Source: Angelobacter sp036557225 (GTDB lineage Bacteria > Acidobacteriota > Terriglobia > Terriglobales > Acidobacteriaceae). From it: a stretch of DNA of 64,000 bases. The stretch's first letter is position 1; the number at the start of each line of letters is the position of its first letter. Positions 7,796 to 16,806 of this stretch are shown here, in pieces. The stretch is taken from NCBI GenBank assembly GCA_036557225.1, contig DATBHX010000021.1, positions 1 through 64,000 of the forward strand, read 5' to 3'. A program made the position numbers and the translations under genes. The notes below the pieces were generated by a model. It saw nothing but the letters and a program-made list of their open reading frames with translations, did no database searches and had not been told where the DNA came from.

Positions 7796-9910
7796 TTACC
7801 GCTCTTCGCCAAAGCGCTTCAAATCCTCCGGAGCATCTTTGGTTACAACTTTCCTGGCCCCCTGAACCATCACGCGAATCTGTTCCACCACGTCTGGGTT
7901 GGCCAGCGTTGTCACATCGCCAGTGTCCATCGTATTGGAGATGGCGGCCAATACCCGGCGCATGATTTTACCTGAGCGCGTCTTCGGCATGTCAGGAACA
8001 ACGTGCACTTTCCTGGGGCGGGCTATTTTGCCGATCTGATGCTCAATGGCTTTGGTTACGCTCTCCTGCACTGCCGTGGCGTTGCTTACGCCCGGTTTCA
8101 GGGACACATAAACTTCCGGAACACGGCCTTTGACTGCATCCACCACCGGAACCACGGCAGCTTCAGCGACTTCATTGCACGTCAGGCAGGCAGATTCCAG
8201 CTCTTTGGTGCCTAGCCGGTGACCGGCAACGTTGATCACGTCGTCCACACGGCCAAGAATGCGGAAGTAGCCATCGGGGGCCTGCACAGCGCCATCCCCG
8301 GCGAAATACGGCCAATCACGCCAGTCTTTGCTTTTGGGATCTTTGTTGTATTTCTTGTAGTACTGCGCGACAAAGCGGTCGCGATCGCCCCAGATGGTCT
8401 GGAAAATCCCGGGCCACGGGTTACGAATGCAGATATTCCCGGCTTTACCCGAACCGGCTTTCACGACTTTGCCTTCTTCATCGAAGATCACGGGGTAGAT
8501 CCCCGGCAATGCAGGGCCGGCGCTGCCCGGCTTCATTGGATCAATGCCGGGCTTCGTGCTGCAGAGGAAGCCGCCAGTTTCGGTCTGCCACCAGGTATCG
8601 ACGATCACCGCTTCGCCCTTGCCGACAACCTCGTGATACCACTTCCAGACTTCCGGCTCAATCGGCTCACCGACCGTTGTCATGTGCTTGAAGTGATAGT
8701 CGTATTTTGCCGGCTCGTCCGGGCCGGCTTTGCGCAGCATGCGGATGGCCGTAGGCGACGTATGGAAGATATTGACATTCAGTCTCTTGGCTACACGCCA
8801 CGGACGGCCGGCGTCGGGATAGTTCGGCACGCCTTCATACAAAACGCTGGTCGCAGCCAGCGCCAGTGGTCCATAAACGATGTAAGAATGCCCAGTGATC
8901 CAGCCGATATCGGCCATACACCAGTAAACGTCAGTCGGATGGATGTCCTGAATGTATTTGGAAGTTCCGGCAACGTAAGAAAGATAGCCTCCGGTCCCAT
9001 GCTGGCATCCTTTCGGGCGGCCCGTGGTGCCGCTGGTGTACATCAGGAAGAGCGGCGCTTCTGATGGCATGGAAACCGGCGCAACCAGTTGGGCGGAGTA
9101 CTTCTTGAGCACATCGTCGACAAAGAAATCGCGGCCTTCAACCATCGGCTTCTTCGAGTGAAATTTCCCTGCCTCCCGCCGCCACACCAAAACTTTTTCG
9201 ATAGTTGTGCCTTCACCCTTGGCCGTGGCCACGGCGATATCGGCCTTCTCTTTGTGGTCCGTCATGGCGCCGCTGCGATAGTAGCCGTCAATCGTGACCA
9301 GGACGCGGCTTCCCGAGTCGGCTGCGCGCATGCCGCACGCTTCTCCGCTAAAGCCGCCAAACACGACCGAGTGGACCAACCCAAGGCGCGCGCAGGCCAG
9401 CATGGTAATCGGCAGCTCCGGCACCACCGGCATGTGAATGGTGACGCGGTCTCCGGTTTTCAGTCCGGCAAAGTCGCGGAGCAACGCTGCCATCTCATTG
9501 ACGCGAAAATAGAGCTCCTGATACGTGATAGAAACCGGCGGCACTTCTTCCGGCTCGCCTACAAAGATGAATGCCGCTTTGTTCTTGTATTTTTCCAGGT
9601 GGCGATCAACGCAGTTATAAGAGACATTGAGCTTGCCGCCGACAAACCACTTCCAGAAGGGAGCATCACTGGTATCGAGCGTGGTGTGCCAATAGTGGTC
9701 CCAACTCAGAAGGTCGGCGTATTCGCGGAAGCATTCGGGAAAATTCTTTTCGCTGAAGCGCTCGTCTACCGCAGGATCGGTCAGCAGGGCTTGTCCAACA
9801 AACGCTGTACTCGGATGAAAGTATTGCTCTTCTTTCCAATGGACGGCTATCTGGGCTTCGGTTAACTCTGTTTCCTGGTCTCTTTCGTTCATGACACGAG
9901 CGTCAGCCAT
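7796..9910 (-). CDS. acs: Acetyl-CoA synthetase (AMP-forming)
   Basis: The enzyme makes acetyl-CoA from acetate, CoA and ATP via acetyl-AMP. At 704 aa from the chosen ATG it is slightly longer than E. coli Acs (652). Diagnostic blocks are the phosphate loop YTSGTTGRPKG, DTWWQTETGG, the hinge block GRVDDVINVAGHRLGT, and the C-terminal PKTRSGKIMRR with the lysine regulated by acetylation in this family. The frame opens further upstream (to 10003). MADARVMNERDQ at 9910 has an AGAGAGG element about 8 bases upstream and a sensible N-terminus, so it is preferred. The MFS carrier lies upstream on the same strand; co-transcription is possible. Confidence 0.95.
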   Translation of the reverse strand: MADARVMNERDQETELTEAQIAVHWKEEQYFHPSTAFVGQALLTDPAVDERFSEKNFPECFREYADLLSWDHYWHTTLDTSDAPFWKWFVGGKLNVSYNCVDRHLEKYKNKAAFIFVGEPEEVPPVSITYQELYFRVNEMAALLRDFAGLKTGDRVTIHMPVVPELPITMLACARLGLVHSVVFGGFSGEACGMRAADSGSRVLVTIDGYYRSGAMTDHKEKADIAVATAKGEGTTIEKVLVWRREAGKFHSKKPMVEGRDFFVDDVLKKYSAQLVAPVSMPSEAPLFLMYTSGTTGRPKGCQHGTGGYLSYVAGTSKYIQDIHPTDVYWCMADIGWITGHSYIVYGPLALAATSVLYEGVPNYPDAGRPWRVAKRLNVNIFHTSPTAIRMLRKAGPDEPAKYDYHFKHMTTVGEPIEPEVWKWYHEVVGKGEAVIVDTWWQTETGGFLCSTKPGIDPMKPGSAGPALPGIYPVIFDEEGKVVKAGSGKAGNICIRNPWPGIFQTIWGDRDRFVAQYYKKYNKDPKSKDWRDWPYFAGDGAVQAPDGYFRILGRVDDVINVAGHRLGTKELESACLTCNEVAEAAVVPVVDAVKGRVPEVYVSLKPGVSNATAVQESVTKAIEHQIGKIARPRKVHVVPDMPKTRSGKIMRRVLAAISNTMDTGDVTTLANPDVVEQIRVMVQGARKVVTKDAPEDLKRFGEER

Positions 9911-10068
9911 GGTAACGACCTCTCTAGAAATCGAAACGCGCGAACTCGCCTGGCCCGCGTGGGGTGGGGGCCGCAATGACGTACGGGTGGCAACGGCTGC
10001 CACCCGCCAGTCCGAAACAGATTATCCTACACCCTTCCCGCGCCATCTGCGCGCGATGAGTTCTGTAT

Positions 10069-11550
10069 CTACTTCTTGGTCGATACCTCTTCCCAGATCT
10101 TATGGCCATGCGTGTCATGCAGCGCAATACTGCCAATCACAAACGTGAGCGCAGCCACGGTAATCGGGTAGTAGAGGCCGTCAAATGGATTCCCTGTTGC
10201 AGCGGGAATCCAGACGCAGATCAGCGGTACCAGTCCTCCAAAGACGCCATTACCGATGTGATACGGCAGTGAAAGCGCGCTATAGCGGATCTTGGCCGGG
10301 AATGACTCAACCAGGAACGCTGCGATCGGCCCATAGACCATGGTGACAAAAATGACCTGGATGAAGATCAGGAACACCAACTTATTTTTGTCTGCATTTG
10401 CCGCAGGAGGCGCAGGCACGGTCTTTCCGGTCGCGTCTACAGTCTGAGCCGTAAGAACGGTAGCGCCTGTCACTGGATTCTTGGTTGAGGAGACGCCTGT
10501 CACATTGTTTCCGGCTGCGCGTTGCATCGCGGGATACAGTCCAATATTGGTTCCGGGAATACGATAGCTCACAGCCGCTAGAATCAATCCGGCCATAATG
10601 ATTTTTTTACGGCCGATTCGATCAGAGAGCCAGCCAAAGAAAACAAACAACGGCATGCCCAGAAGCAAAGCCTTGGCGACGATAATGTTCGCATCGCGCG
10701 TCGGGACCCTGAGAATCGTCTGCATGAAGAAAAGCGCGAAGAATTGGCCGGTGTACCACACCACTCCCTGACCTGCCGTAGCACCAAATAACGTGATGAG
10801 GAAGCGCTTGAAGTTCTCGCCGACCGTGAACGCTTCTTTCAAAGGCGCGGCAGAGATCATGCCCGCCGTTTTGATCTGCTGGAAGATCGGCGATTCTTTC
10901 ATCTGCAGCCGGATGTACAAAGAGATCATGACCAGGAGCAAGGAGGCGAGGAATGGAATACGCCAGCCCCACGCGCGGAAATCAGCGTCGCTCATGGCGT
11001 TCTGTGTTCCCAGAATCACGGCAATTGAAACAAACAAACCCAGTGTGGCCGTAATTTGGATGAAGCTGGTGTAGAACCCGCGCTTGCCGTCGGGAACGTG
11101 TTCAGCAACATAGATCGCAGCGCCGCCGTATTCACCGCCAAGGGCCAGGCCTTGCAGTATGCGCAGGGCAATCAGGATGATCGGTGAAAACCAGCCGGCC
11201 TGAGCGAACGTGGGCAGTGCTCCCACCAGAGCTGTCGCTCCGCCCATGATTGAAAGGGTAACGATGAACGCATATTTACGGCCGACCAGGTCGCCGATGC
11301 GGCCGAAAAAGAGCGCGCCGAAGGGTCGCACGGCAAAGCCCACAAAGAAGGTGGCCAGATAGGCGATGTACTGGAACAACTGGTTTCCGGGCGGATAGAA
11401 CTTGGGGGCCAGATAGGCGGCCAGCGTACCGAAAATGTAGAAGTCGTACCACTCGATCATTGTTCCAACCGACGACGCCAGGATGACGGTCCAGATTTTC
11501 GAGGTTGAAATCTGGTCTGATGAAGTCACCGAAATGGAAGCGCTAGACAT
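10069..11550 (-). CDS. MFS transporter, metabolite:H+ symporter (MHS) family
   Basis: The 493-aa protein has 12 predicted membrane segments and the family loop motifs GRIGDLVGRKYAF (between TM2 and TM3) and GWLSDRIGRKK (the equivalent in the second half). MHS members import small carboxylates, shikimate or osmolytes with protons. The start at 11550 has a GGAGGG element 5 bases upstream; the frame is open to 11790, but that part lacks protein character. A hydrophilic insert of about 60 residues (near 345-405, Thr/Ala/Asn-rich) sits in a loop of the C-terminal half. Its position before acs suggests a carboxylate substrate, but this is inference. Confidence 0.88.
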   Translation of the reverse strand: MSSASISVTSSDQISTSKIWTVILASSVGTMIEWYDFYIFGTLAAYLAPKFYPPGNQLFQYIAYLATFFVGFAVRPFGALFFGRIGDLVGRKYAFIVTLSIMGGATALVGALPTFAQAGWFSPIILIALRILQGLALGGEYGGAAIYVAEHVPDGKRGFYTSFIQITATLGLFVSIAVILGTQNAMSDADFRAWGWRIPFLASLLLVMISLYIRLQMKESPIFQQIKTAGMISAAPLKEAFTVGENFKRFLITLFGATAGQGVVWYTGQFFALFFMQTILRVPTRDANIIVAKALLLGMPLFVFFGWLSDRIGRKKIIMAGLILAAVSYRIPGTNIGLYPAMQRAAGNNVTGVSSTKNPVTGATVLTAQTVDATGKTVPAPPAANADKNKLVFLIFIQVIFVTMVYGPIAAFLVESFPAKIRYSALSLPYHIGNGVFGGLVPLICVWIPAATGNPFDGLYYPITVAALTFVIGSIALHDTHGHKIWEEVSTKK

Positions 11551-11874
11551 GTGGCCCTCCTGGAAAGGTAACCCGGCCGGCCTGACCTGGTTCCTGGGAT
11601 TTTGAGCAAACTTCTTCGAATCGAAGCCGAACTTGAAAGTCCGGGCGCCTTCGCAACGCTCCGGAATTTCTTGGATCTTCCCAATCGCCTCGGGCCATCG
11701 ACTACGCGATCGCTGGATTGATATAGGCCTTGGGAACGCACCGACCCATCTGGCTTGAAGTCGCCAAGCCACCGGTCGCCTGTTTGGCACCCTAGGGTAG
11801 CCGGATTACTGCAGATGTCAAGGGGAAAGCGAAGGCTGGGCATTAATCATTCATAGGCTTACGGTGGCAAAGCT

Positions 11875-11904
11875 GTTTGCAGAGGGAAAACACCTTGTGC
11901 AAAC
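11875..11904. promoter_or_regulatory. Inverted-repeat operator candidate in divergent promoter region
   Basis: GTTTGCA and TGCAAAC form perfect 7-bp arms separated by 16 bp. They lie between the divergent MFS gene (start 11550) and the amino-acid binding-protein gene (start 12041). Symmetry is the only evidence; no regulator gene is adjacent. Confidence 0.25.
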
Positions 11905-12040
11905 TTTACTTGTTAACCCGGCATAGCAGGCATATGATTGCACCCCTCTGATATCTATGATTGCCCGCCATGGTTATTCAGAATTTCTCAAAACTCTGGT
12001 CCGCGTCAGCTGGGGCCGCAGACTGCCTGGAGGAGTGAAG

Positions 12041-13303
12041 ATGAAAAAAAGAGGGTTACGAACAGTCCAAACGAGGCTCGATAGCGGATTTACTCTCGCC
12101 TTGCTTGTAGCGTTTCTTACGGTTCTTGGAGCCACCACGCCGGCGGTTGCTGCGGCGGATGATGCGATCACCATCGGCATCATCATGCCCACGACCGGTC
12201 GTGAAGCCAAGCCTGGCCAGTTCCAGAAAGAGGGCGTTGAGCTTGCCATCAAGCAGATCAATGACCAGGGCGGAATTTTCGTAAAAGAAAAGAACAAAAA
12301 ACTGCCGGTCAAGGAAGTGTTTTATGACAACGGTTCAGACTCGGCCAAGGCTGCGTCGCTGGTGGAGCGAGCGATGTCTTCTGACCACGTTACAGCGGTC
12401 ATTGGCGGTTACTCTACCGCGCTGGGCGAAGCCGAGTCTGTGATGCCCGACCGCTATCAGACGCCGTGGATCACCGCCGGCGCGGCCGCCACCAGCATCT
12501 TCAGCAAGGGTTATAAATTCACCTTTGGCGCGCTCAGCCCGATCAAACTGCTGGGAGTCACCACGGCTGAGTTCCTGGGCAGCCTGGTCGATCAGGGCAA
12601 ACTCAAGAAGGGGCTCAAAATGGCCCTGGTCGTCGAAAACACCGACCACGGCGTTGACTACGTCAACGGCATCAATGAATGGAATTCGAAGCACCCCGGC
12701 TATTTCACGGTTGTGCTGAGCGAAAAATTTGAACTTGGCGGCACGGATTTCTCCGGTCTTCTGCAGAAGGTCAAGACCGCCAAGGCAGACATCTTTCTCT
12801 CTGATGCGCATCTGCAGGACTACATCACCATGCAACGCCAGTATTTGCAGGCTGGATTGCACCATCAGGTAATCAGTTACGGCGCTCGTGGACCTGAGTC
12901 CGATGCCCGCAAAGCCCTGGGTGCCGGCACAGACTACATCCTGGCCGCGTTGTGGTGGTCGGACAAACTGCCTTATCCGCAGGTACAAAAATTCGTCACC
13001 GACTACAAACAGGCTTACGGCCGCGGACCCGATTCCTGGTACGCCGCTACCGCCTATGACGCTATGCGGATCATGGCGCAGGCGATTGAAGCTGCCGGCT
13101 CAACCAACGGTACCAAGATTCGCGATGCGCTGGCCAAGGCACAGCTGAAGAACGCGTTGATTCCGGGTGGAGTTCTGAGCTTTGGCCCGAACGGCCAGGC
13201 GGGATATCCGTTCCTGGTGACCCAGAACAAACCGGACGACAAGGTGGATATCGTTTATCCCAAAGATGCAGCAACGGGCCCCGCAGTGGCGCCGATCCCG
13301 TAA
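12041..13303 (+). CDS. Branched-chain amino acid-type ABC solute-binding protein (LivK-like)
   Basis: The 420-aa periplasmic binding protein (Peripla_BP_6 type) is the first gene of a complete HAAT importer. The start MKKRGLRTVQ is set by GGAGGAG, with its last G 5 bases upstream of the ATG; the frame is open to 11957. A signal peptide spans about residues 1-40 (ending PAVAAA). The mature protein begins with the family block ITIGIIMPTTG and contains the second-lobe blocks typical of LivJ/LivK. Permease and ATPase genes follow immediately. HAAT systems also carry urea, amides or aromatic acids, so leucine-type specificity is not certain. Confidence 0.9.
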   Translation: MKKRGLRTVQTRLDSGFTLALLVAFLTVLGATTPAVAAADDAITIGIIMPTTGREAKPGQFQKEGVELAIKQINDQGGIFVKEKNKKLPVKEVFYDNGSDSAKAASLVERAMSSDHVTAVIGGYSTALGEAESVMPDRYQTPWITAGAAATSIFSKGYKFTFGALSPIKLLGVTTAEFLGSLVDQGKLKKGLKMALVVENTDHGVDYVNGINEWNSKHPGYFTVVLSEKFELGGTDFSGLLQKVKTAKADIFLSDAHLQDYITMQRQYLQAGLHHQVISYGARGPESDARKALGAGTDYILAALWWSDKLPYPQVQKFVTDYKQAYGRGPDSWYAATAYDAMRIMAQAIEAAGSTNGTKIRDALAKAQLKNALIPGGVLSFGPNGQAGYPFLVTQNKPDDKVDIVYPKDAATGPAVAPIP

Positions 13304-13319
13304 CGGACTTGCCGGGTTC

Positions 13320-14213
13320 ATGACAGCCTCTGACTACCTCGACCTGCTCATCAAGGCGCTGCTGCTGGCCGGTATCTACGCCGCCATGGCGGTGGGGATG
13401 ACCGTGATCTACGGCGTCATGAAGATCGTCAATCTGGCGCATGCCGGATTTCTCATGCTGGGCGCGTACTTTGCCTTCGAATTGTTTCAACGCTTTCACG
13501 TTGATCCGGTCCTGGGTGCGGTGCTCGCCCTGCCGGTCTTCTTCCTCTTTGGCACGGGAGTGCACTGGCTGCTGGTGCGCTGGTTGCCGAAATCGGACAC
13601 GCCCACGCTCGCCTCGCTGCTGCTGATGTTCGGCTTCTGGCTGGTGCTGCAGAACGTTGGCTATCTCATCTGGGGCAATGAAGAATCTTCCATCCTGATG
13701 CCGCGAACCTTTGCCGCCATCCACATGGGAGAGATCTCGGTTCCCAAGGTGTCTCTCATTGTTTTTGCTGCTGCTGTCGTTTCCCTGATCGTCCTGCAGC
13801 TCATCTTCAATCGCAGCTGGTTTGGACGGTCGATGCGGTCTCTGATTCAGAATCCTTATGCAGCGCAAATCGTCGGCGTGGACGATCAGAGGACGTCACG
13901 CCTTTCTTTCGGACTGGGCACGGCTTTTGCCGGATTCGCGGGTGCTCTGCTCTCCATGCTTTATTCCTTCAACCCTGATTTTGGCCGGCCTTTTTTGCTC
14001 CGTTCGTTTGTCATCATCGTTCTGGGCGGGCTGGAATCTGTTTCCGGTGTGGCACTTGGCGCTTTGATTCTTGCGCTGCTCGAGGTCTTTAGCGTGCAGG
14101 TGGTTCCCGCCAGCTATCAGCCAGCCATCTCTTTTGCCCTGCTCGTACTGGTTCTGCTGGTCATGCCTCGCGGCATCGCCGGGTTGCTGCAGAGAAAACG
14201 GCGGGTGGCCTGA
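13320..14213 (+). CDS. Branched-chain amino acid-type ABC permease (LivH-like)
   Basis: The 297-aa integral-membrane permease of the HAAT importer has about eight hydrophobic segments. It shows the family start AGIYAAMAVGMTVIYGVMKIVNLAH and the C-terminal GGLESVSGVALGALIL block. The ATG at 13320 is 17 bases after the binding-protein stop and fits the family N-terminus; the frame is open to 13266, but that part overlaps the upstream gene. It would pair with the LivM-like protein downstream. Confidence 0.92.
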   Translation: MTASDYLDLLIKALLLAGIYAAMAVGMTVIYGVMKIVNLAHAGFLMLGAYFAFELFQRFHVDPVLGAVLALPVFFLFGTGVHWLLVRWLPKSDTPTLASLLLMFGFWLVLQNVGYLIWGNEESSILMPRTFAAIHMGEISVPKVSLIVFAAAVVSLIVLQLIFNRSWFGRSMRSLIQNPYAAQIVGVDDQRTSRLSFGLGTAFAGFAGALLSMLYSFNPDFGRPFLLRSFVIIVLGGLESVSGVALGALILALLEVFSVQVVPASYQPAISFALLVLVLLVMPRGIAGLLQRKRRVA

Positions 14214-14214
14214 C

Positions 14215-15216
14215 ATGCCGCTCGGCAAATCGCTAAAGCTCGCTCTCCCCGGGTTGCTGTTTGCGTTCTTGCTGATTCTGCCTTTGACCGGTCCCAGCCC
14301 GAACACGGTGCGTCTGCTTCTGACCACGGCAATCTGGATCATCACCAGCATAGGCTGGAACCTGCTGGGCGGTCTCACCGGCCAGGTGTCATTCGGCTTC
14401 GCGGTGTTTTACGGACTCGGCGCATATGTAACGGCACTCATGATCACCGCCGGCCGCAGCCCGTACTTCGCTTTCCTCGGCGGCATGGCCATCGCGGTGC
14501 TGGCTTCGTTCCTGGTAGGGTTGCCGACATTTCGCTTACGCGGACCGTATTTCGCCATCGCCACCATCGGCGTTGGCGAAGCCACGCGCGTGATCATGAA
14601 CAATCTGGACATTACCGGCGGCGCCAGCGGATACCGCGTCATCGAGCACACGCCGTTTCGCCAGCTTGAGCACTACTACTCAGCAGTGATCATCGCCGCG
14701 ATCGCGCTCGCTATCTCTGCGCTGGTCTTTCACAGCAAATTCGGACTCGCGCTGCGCGCCATCAAGCAGGACCAGGAAGCAGCCGCCGATCTGGGCGTGA
14801 ATCCTTACTACTCCAAGCTATGGGTGCATGCGATTGCCGCCGGTCTTACCGGCGTGGCCGGCGGACTCTACGCTCGCTATCACGCATTCATCTATCCCGG
14901 AGATGTTTTCGCCTTCCAAACCAGCATCTACATCCTGCTGATGCCGGTGATCGGCGGAATTGGCACGGTCTGGGGGCCGGTGCTGGGCGGCGTGATCTTC
15001 GGCATGGTGGAAGAAGAGTTAACCGTCCACTTTCAAAATACGCATCTATTGCTGTATGGACTGTTGCTAATATTGATCATCCTTTTTGAGCCCGACGGCC
15101 TGATGGGACTGTTGCGCAGGCTGAGGAACTTAACAACCCGGAGACGTCGTGAAGATCCTGGAAGTAACCAGCCTGAGCAAGTACTTCGGCGGAGTAGCAG
15201 CGCTGAAGGACGTTAG
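14215..15216 (+). CDS. Branched-chain amino acid-type ABC permease (LivM-like)
   Basis: The 333-aa permease starts at the ATG one base after the LivH stop. It carries LivM blocks (SIGWNLLGGLTGQVSFGFAVFYGLGAY and GGIGTVWGPVLGGVIFGMVEE). The C-terminal about 25 residues are charged and extend 68 bases into the next gene, an unusually long overlap, so this tail may be lineage-specific. Together with LivH it forms the membrane pore. Confidence 0.92.
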   Translation: MPLGKSLKLALPGLLFAFLLILPLTGPSPNTVRLLLTTAIWIITSIGWNLLGGLTGQVSFGFAVFYGLGAYVTALMITAGRSPYFAFLGGMAIAVLASFLVGLPTFRLRGPYFAIATIGVGEATRVIMNNLDITGGASGYRVIEHTPFRQLEHYYSAVIIAAIALAISALVFHSKFGLALRAIKQDQEAAADLGVNPYYSKLWVHAIAAGLTGVAGGLYARYHAFIYPGDVFAFQTSIYILLMPVIGGIGTVWGPVLGGVIFGMVEEELTVHFQNTHLLLYGLLLILIILFEPDGLMGLLRRLRNLTTRRRREDPGSNQPEQVLRRSSSAEGR

Positions 15217-15895
15217 CTTTGACATTCCGGAAAAGCACATCTGTGGTTTCATCGGCCCCAATGGCGCCGGCAAAACCACGCTCTTCAATGTGATTACGGG
15301 GACATTTCGTCCTTCCGGCGGACGGGTCAAGCTGCGCGGACGGGATGTGACCGGCATGTCTTCCTCAGCTCTGGTCAAGCGCGGTATAGCGCGCACACAC
15401 CAGATCGTCCGCCCGTTTAAAGCCATGACTGTGCTGGAGAATGTGCAAGTGGCAGTGCACTACGGCCGGCATGCCGTCAATCGCACATCCGCTGCTCGCG
15501 AACAAGCCATGGAGACACTGAAACTTGTCGGCTTGGAGCGCAAGGCCAACTTGCTGGCATCAGCTCTCTCTCTGGGCGAACAGAAGCGGCTTGAAGTAGC
15601 GCGCGCCCTGGCTACCGCGCCGGAACTTCTATTGCTCGACGAGATCTGCGGCGGCCTCACCGGCGCTGAGACACGGGCCATGATGGACTTGCTGCACCGC
15701 ATTCGCGAGAATGGCGCCACGCTCATGTACGTGGAACATGAGATGAAAGCGATCATGTCTGTATGCGATCGCATCACAGTGCTTAACTTCGGAGAGAAAT
15801 TGGCGGAAGGCAGGCCGCACGAGATCCAGAATGATCCTTCCGTGATCGAGGCCTACCTGGGCACCGCCGCAGTAGGAGGAACGCCAAAAGCATGA
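15149..15895 (+). CDS. Branched-chain amino acid-type ABC ATPase (LivG-like)
   Basis: The 248-aa ATPase has Walker A GPNGAGKTT (about residues 35-43), signature LSLGEQKRLEVARAL, Walker B LLLLDEICGGL and the switch histidine VEHEMKAIM. A GTG start is preceded by GGAG about 5 bases upstream. The signature reads LSLGE rather than LSGGE, and Walker B reads DEICGG where LivG proteins usually have DEPxAGL, so the post-Walker B proline is replaced by isoleucine-cysteine. The catalytic Asp-Glu is kept. The LivF partner follows after 57 bases. Confidence 0.9.
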   Translation: MKILEVTSLSKYFGGVAALKDVSFDIPEKHICGFIGPNGAGKTTLFNVITGTFRPSGGRVKLRGRDVTGMSSSALVKRGIARTHQIVRPFKAMTVLENVQVAVHYGRHAVNRTSAAREQAMETLKLVGLERKANLLASALSLGEQKRLEVARALATAPELLLLDEICGGLTGAETRAMMDLLHRIRENGATLMYVEHEMKAIMSVCDRITVLNFGEKLAEGRPHEIQNDPSVIEAYLGTAAVGGTPKA

Positions 15896-15952
15896 AGCTC
15901 TCAAGATCCTGAGACTTTTTGCTTAGCCTCTGATAGAGTTTGCGGCGGCCTT

Positions 15953-16732
15953 ATGACTCCAAACATTCCCTCGACTGAAACCATGTCCACTCAGGCAGCC
16001 TCGAACGGTGACAAGCTTCTCGTCGCGGAAAAACTTGATGTCCGTTACGGCGTGGCCCAGGTCCTTTGGGGTGTGAGCTTCTCTGTCGCTCGGGGCAAGG
16101 TTACCTGCATCATCGGCTCCAACGGCGCAGGCAAAACCACCACGCTCAACACGATCGCCGGGGTCCTGCCCACCGCGCAGGGACGGATTCTCCTCAATGG
16201 TGAAGACATCACCCGGCTGCCGGCACGCGCGCGAGTGAAACGCCGCATCAGCCTGGTTCCTGAAGGCCGCCAGCTCTGGCCCGGGATGTCAGTCGAGGAA
16301 AACCTGTTGATGGGTTGCTTTCTTCCCGCCTTGCGCGCACGCGCTCACACTGGCCTGGCTCGGGTCTATGAGATGTTCCCGCGCTTGAAGGAGCGCCGGC
16401 ACCAGCTCGCAGGCACACTTTCCGGCGGCGAGCAGCAGATGTGCGCCATCGGCCGCGGCCTGATGCCGGAACCGCAATTGCTTATGCTCGACGAACCGTC
16501 TCTCGGCCTCGCGCCCAAATTGGTGGATGAAATTTTTCAGTTCATCACCAACATCGCGCGGCAGGGCGTCACCATTCTGTTGGTGGGACAAAACGTGAAC
16601 TACACCCTGCAAGTCTCCGACTATGGATATGTGATGGAGACCGGCCGCATCAATCTTGAAGGCACAAGCCAGCAGTTGATGAATAATGAGTTTGTACGGC
16701 GAGCTTATCTTGGCGTGAACGAAGGCGAGTAA
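15953..16732 (+). CDS. Branched-chain amino acid-type ABC ATPase (LivF-like)
   Basis: The 259-aa second ATPase of the importer has Walker A GSNGAGKTT, signature LSGGEQQMCAIGRGLM, Walker B LLMLDEPSLGLAPKLV, and glutamine where many ABC proteins have the switch histidine (LLVGQNVNYTL, a usual LivF trait is VEQN). Two ATGs are possible (15953 or residue 11 at 15983); neither has a clear Shine-Dalgarno. It ends the operon; a stem-loop follows at 16765. Confidence 0.9.
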   Translation: MTPNIPSTETMSTQAASNGDKLLVAEKLDVRYGVAQVLWGVSFSVARGKVTCIIGSNGAGKTTTLNTIAGVLPTAQGRILLNGEDITRLPARARVKRRISLVPEGRQLWPGMSVEENLLMGCFLPALRARAHTGLARVYEMFPRLKERRHQLAGTLSGGEQQMCAIGRGLMPEPQLLMLDEPSLGLAPKLVDEIFQFITNIARQGVTILLVGQNVNYTLQVSDYGYVMETGRINLEGTSQQLMNNEFVRRAYLGVNEGE

Positions 16733-16764
16733 GAGACCTGTCCCAAAGGCTGATGCGCGAGAGC

Positions 16765-16784
16765 GGGTCAGTTCACACTGACCC
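16765..16784. terminator. Stem-loop between convergent genes
   Basis: GGGTCAGT-TCAC-ACTGACCC is a perfect 8-bp stem with a 4-base loop, midway between the LivF stop and the opposite-strand phosphoesterase stop. There is no T tract on either side, so a terminator role is only probable. Confidence 0.4.
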
Positions 16785-16806
16785 ACTCCCCAGCAACTTC
16801 ACTTGA

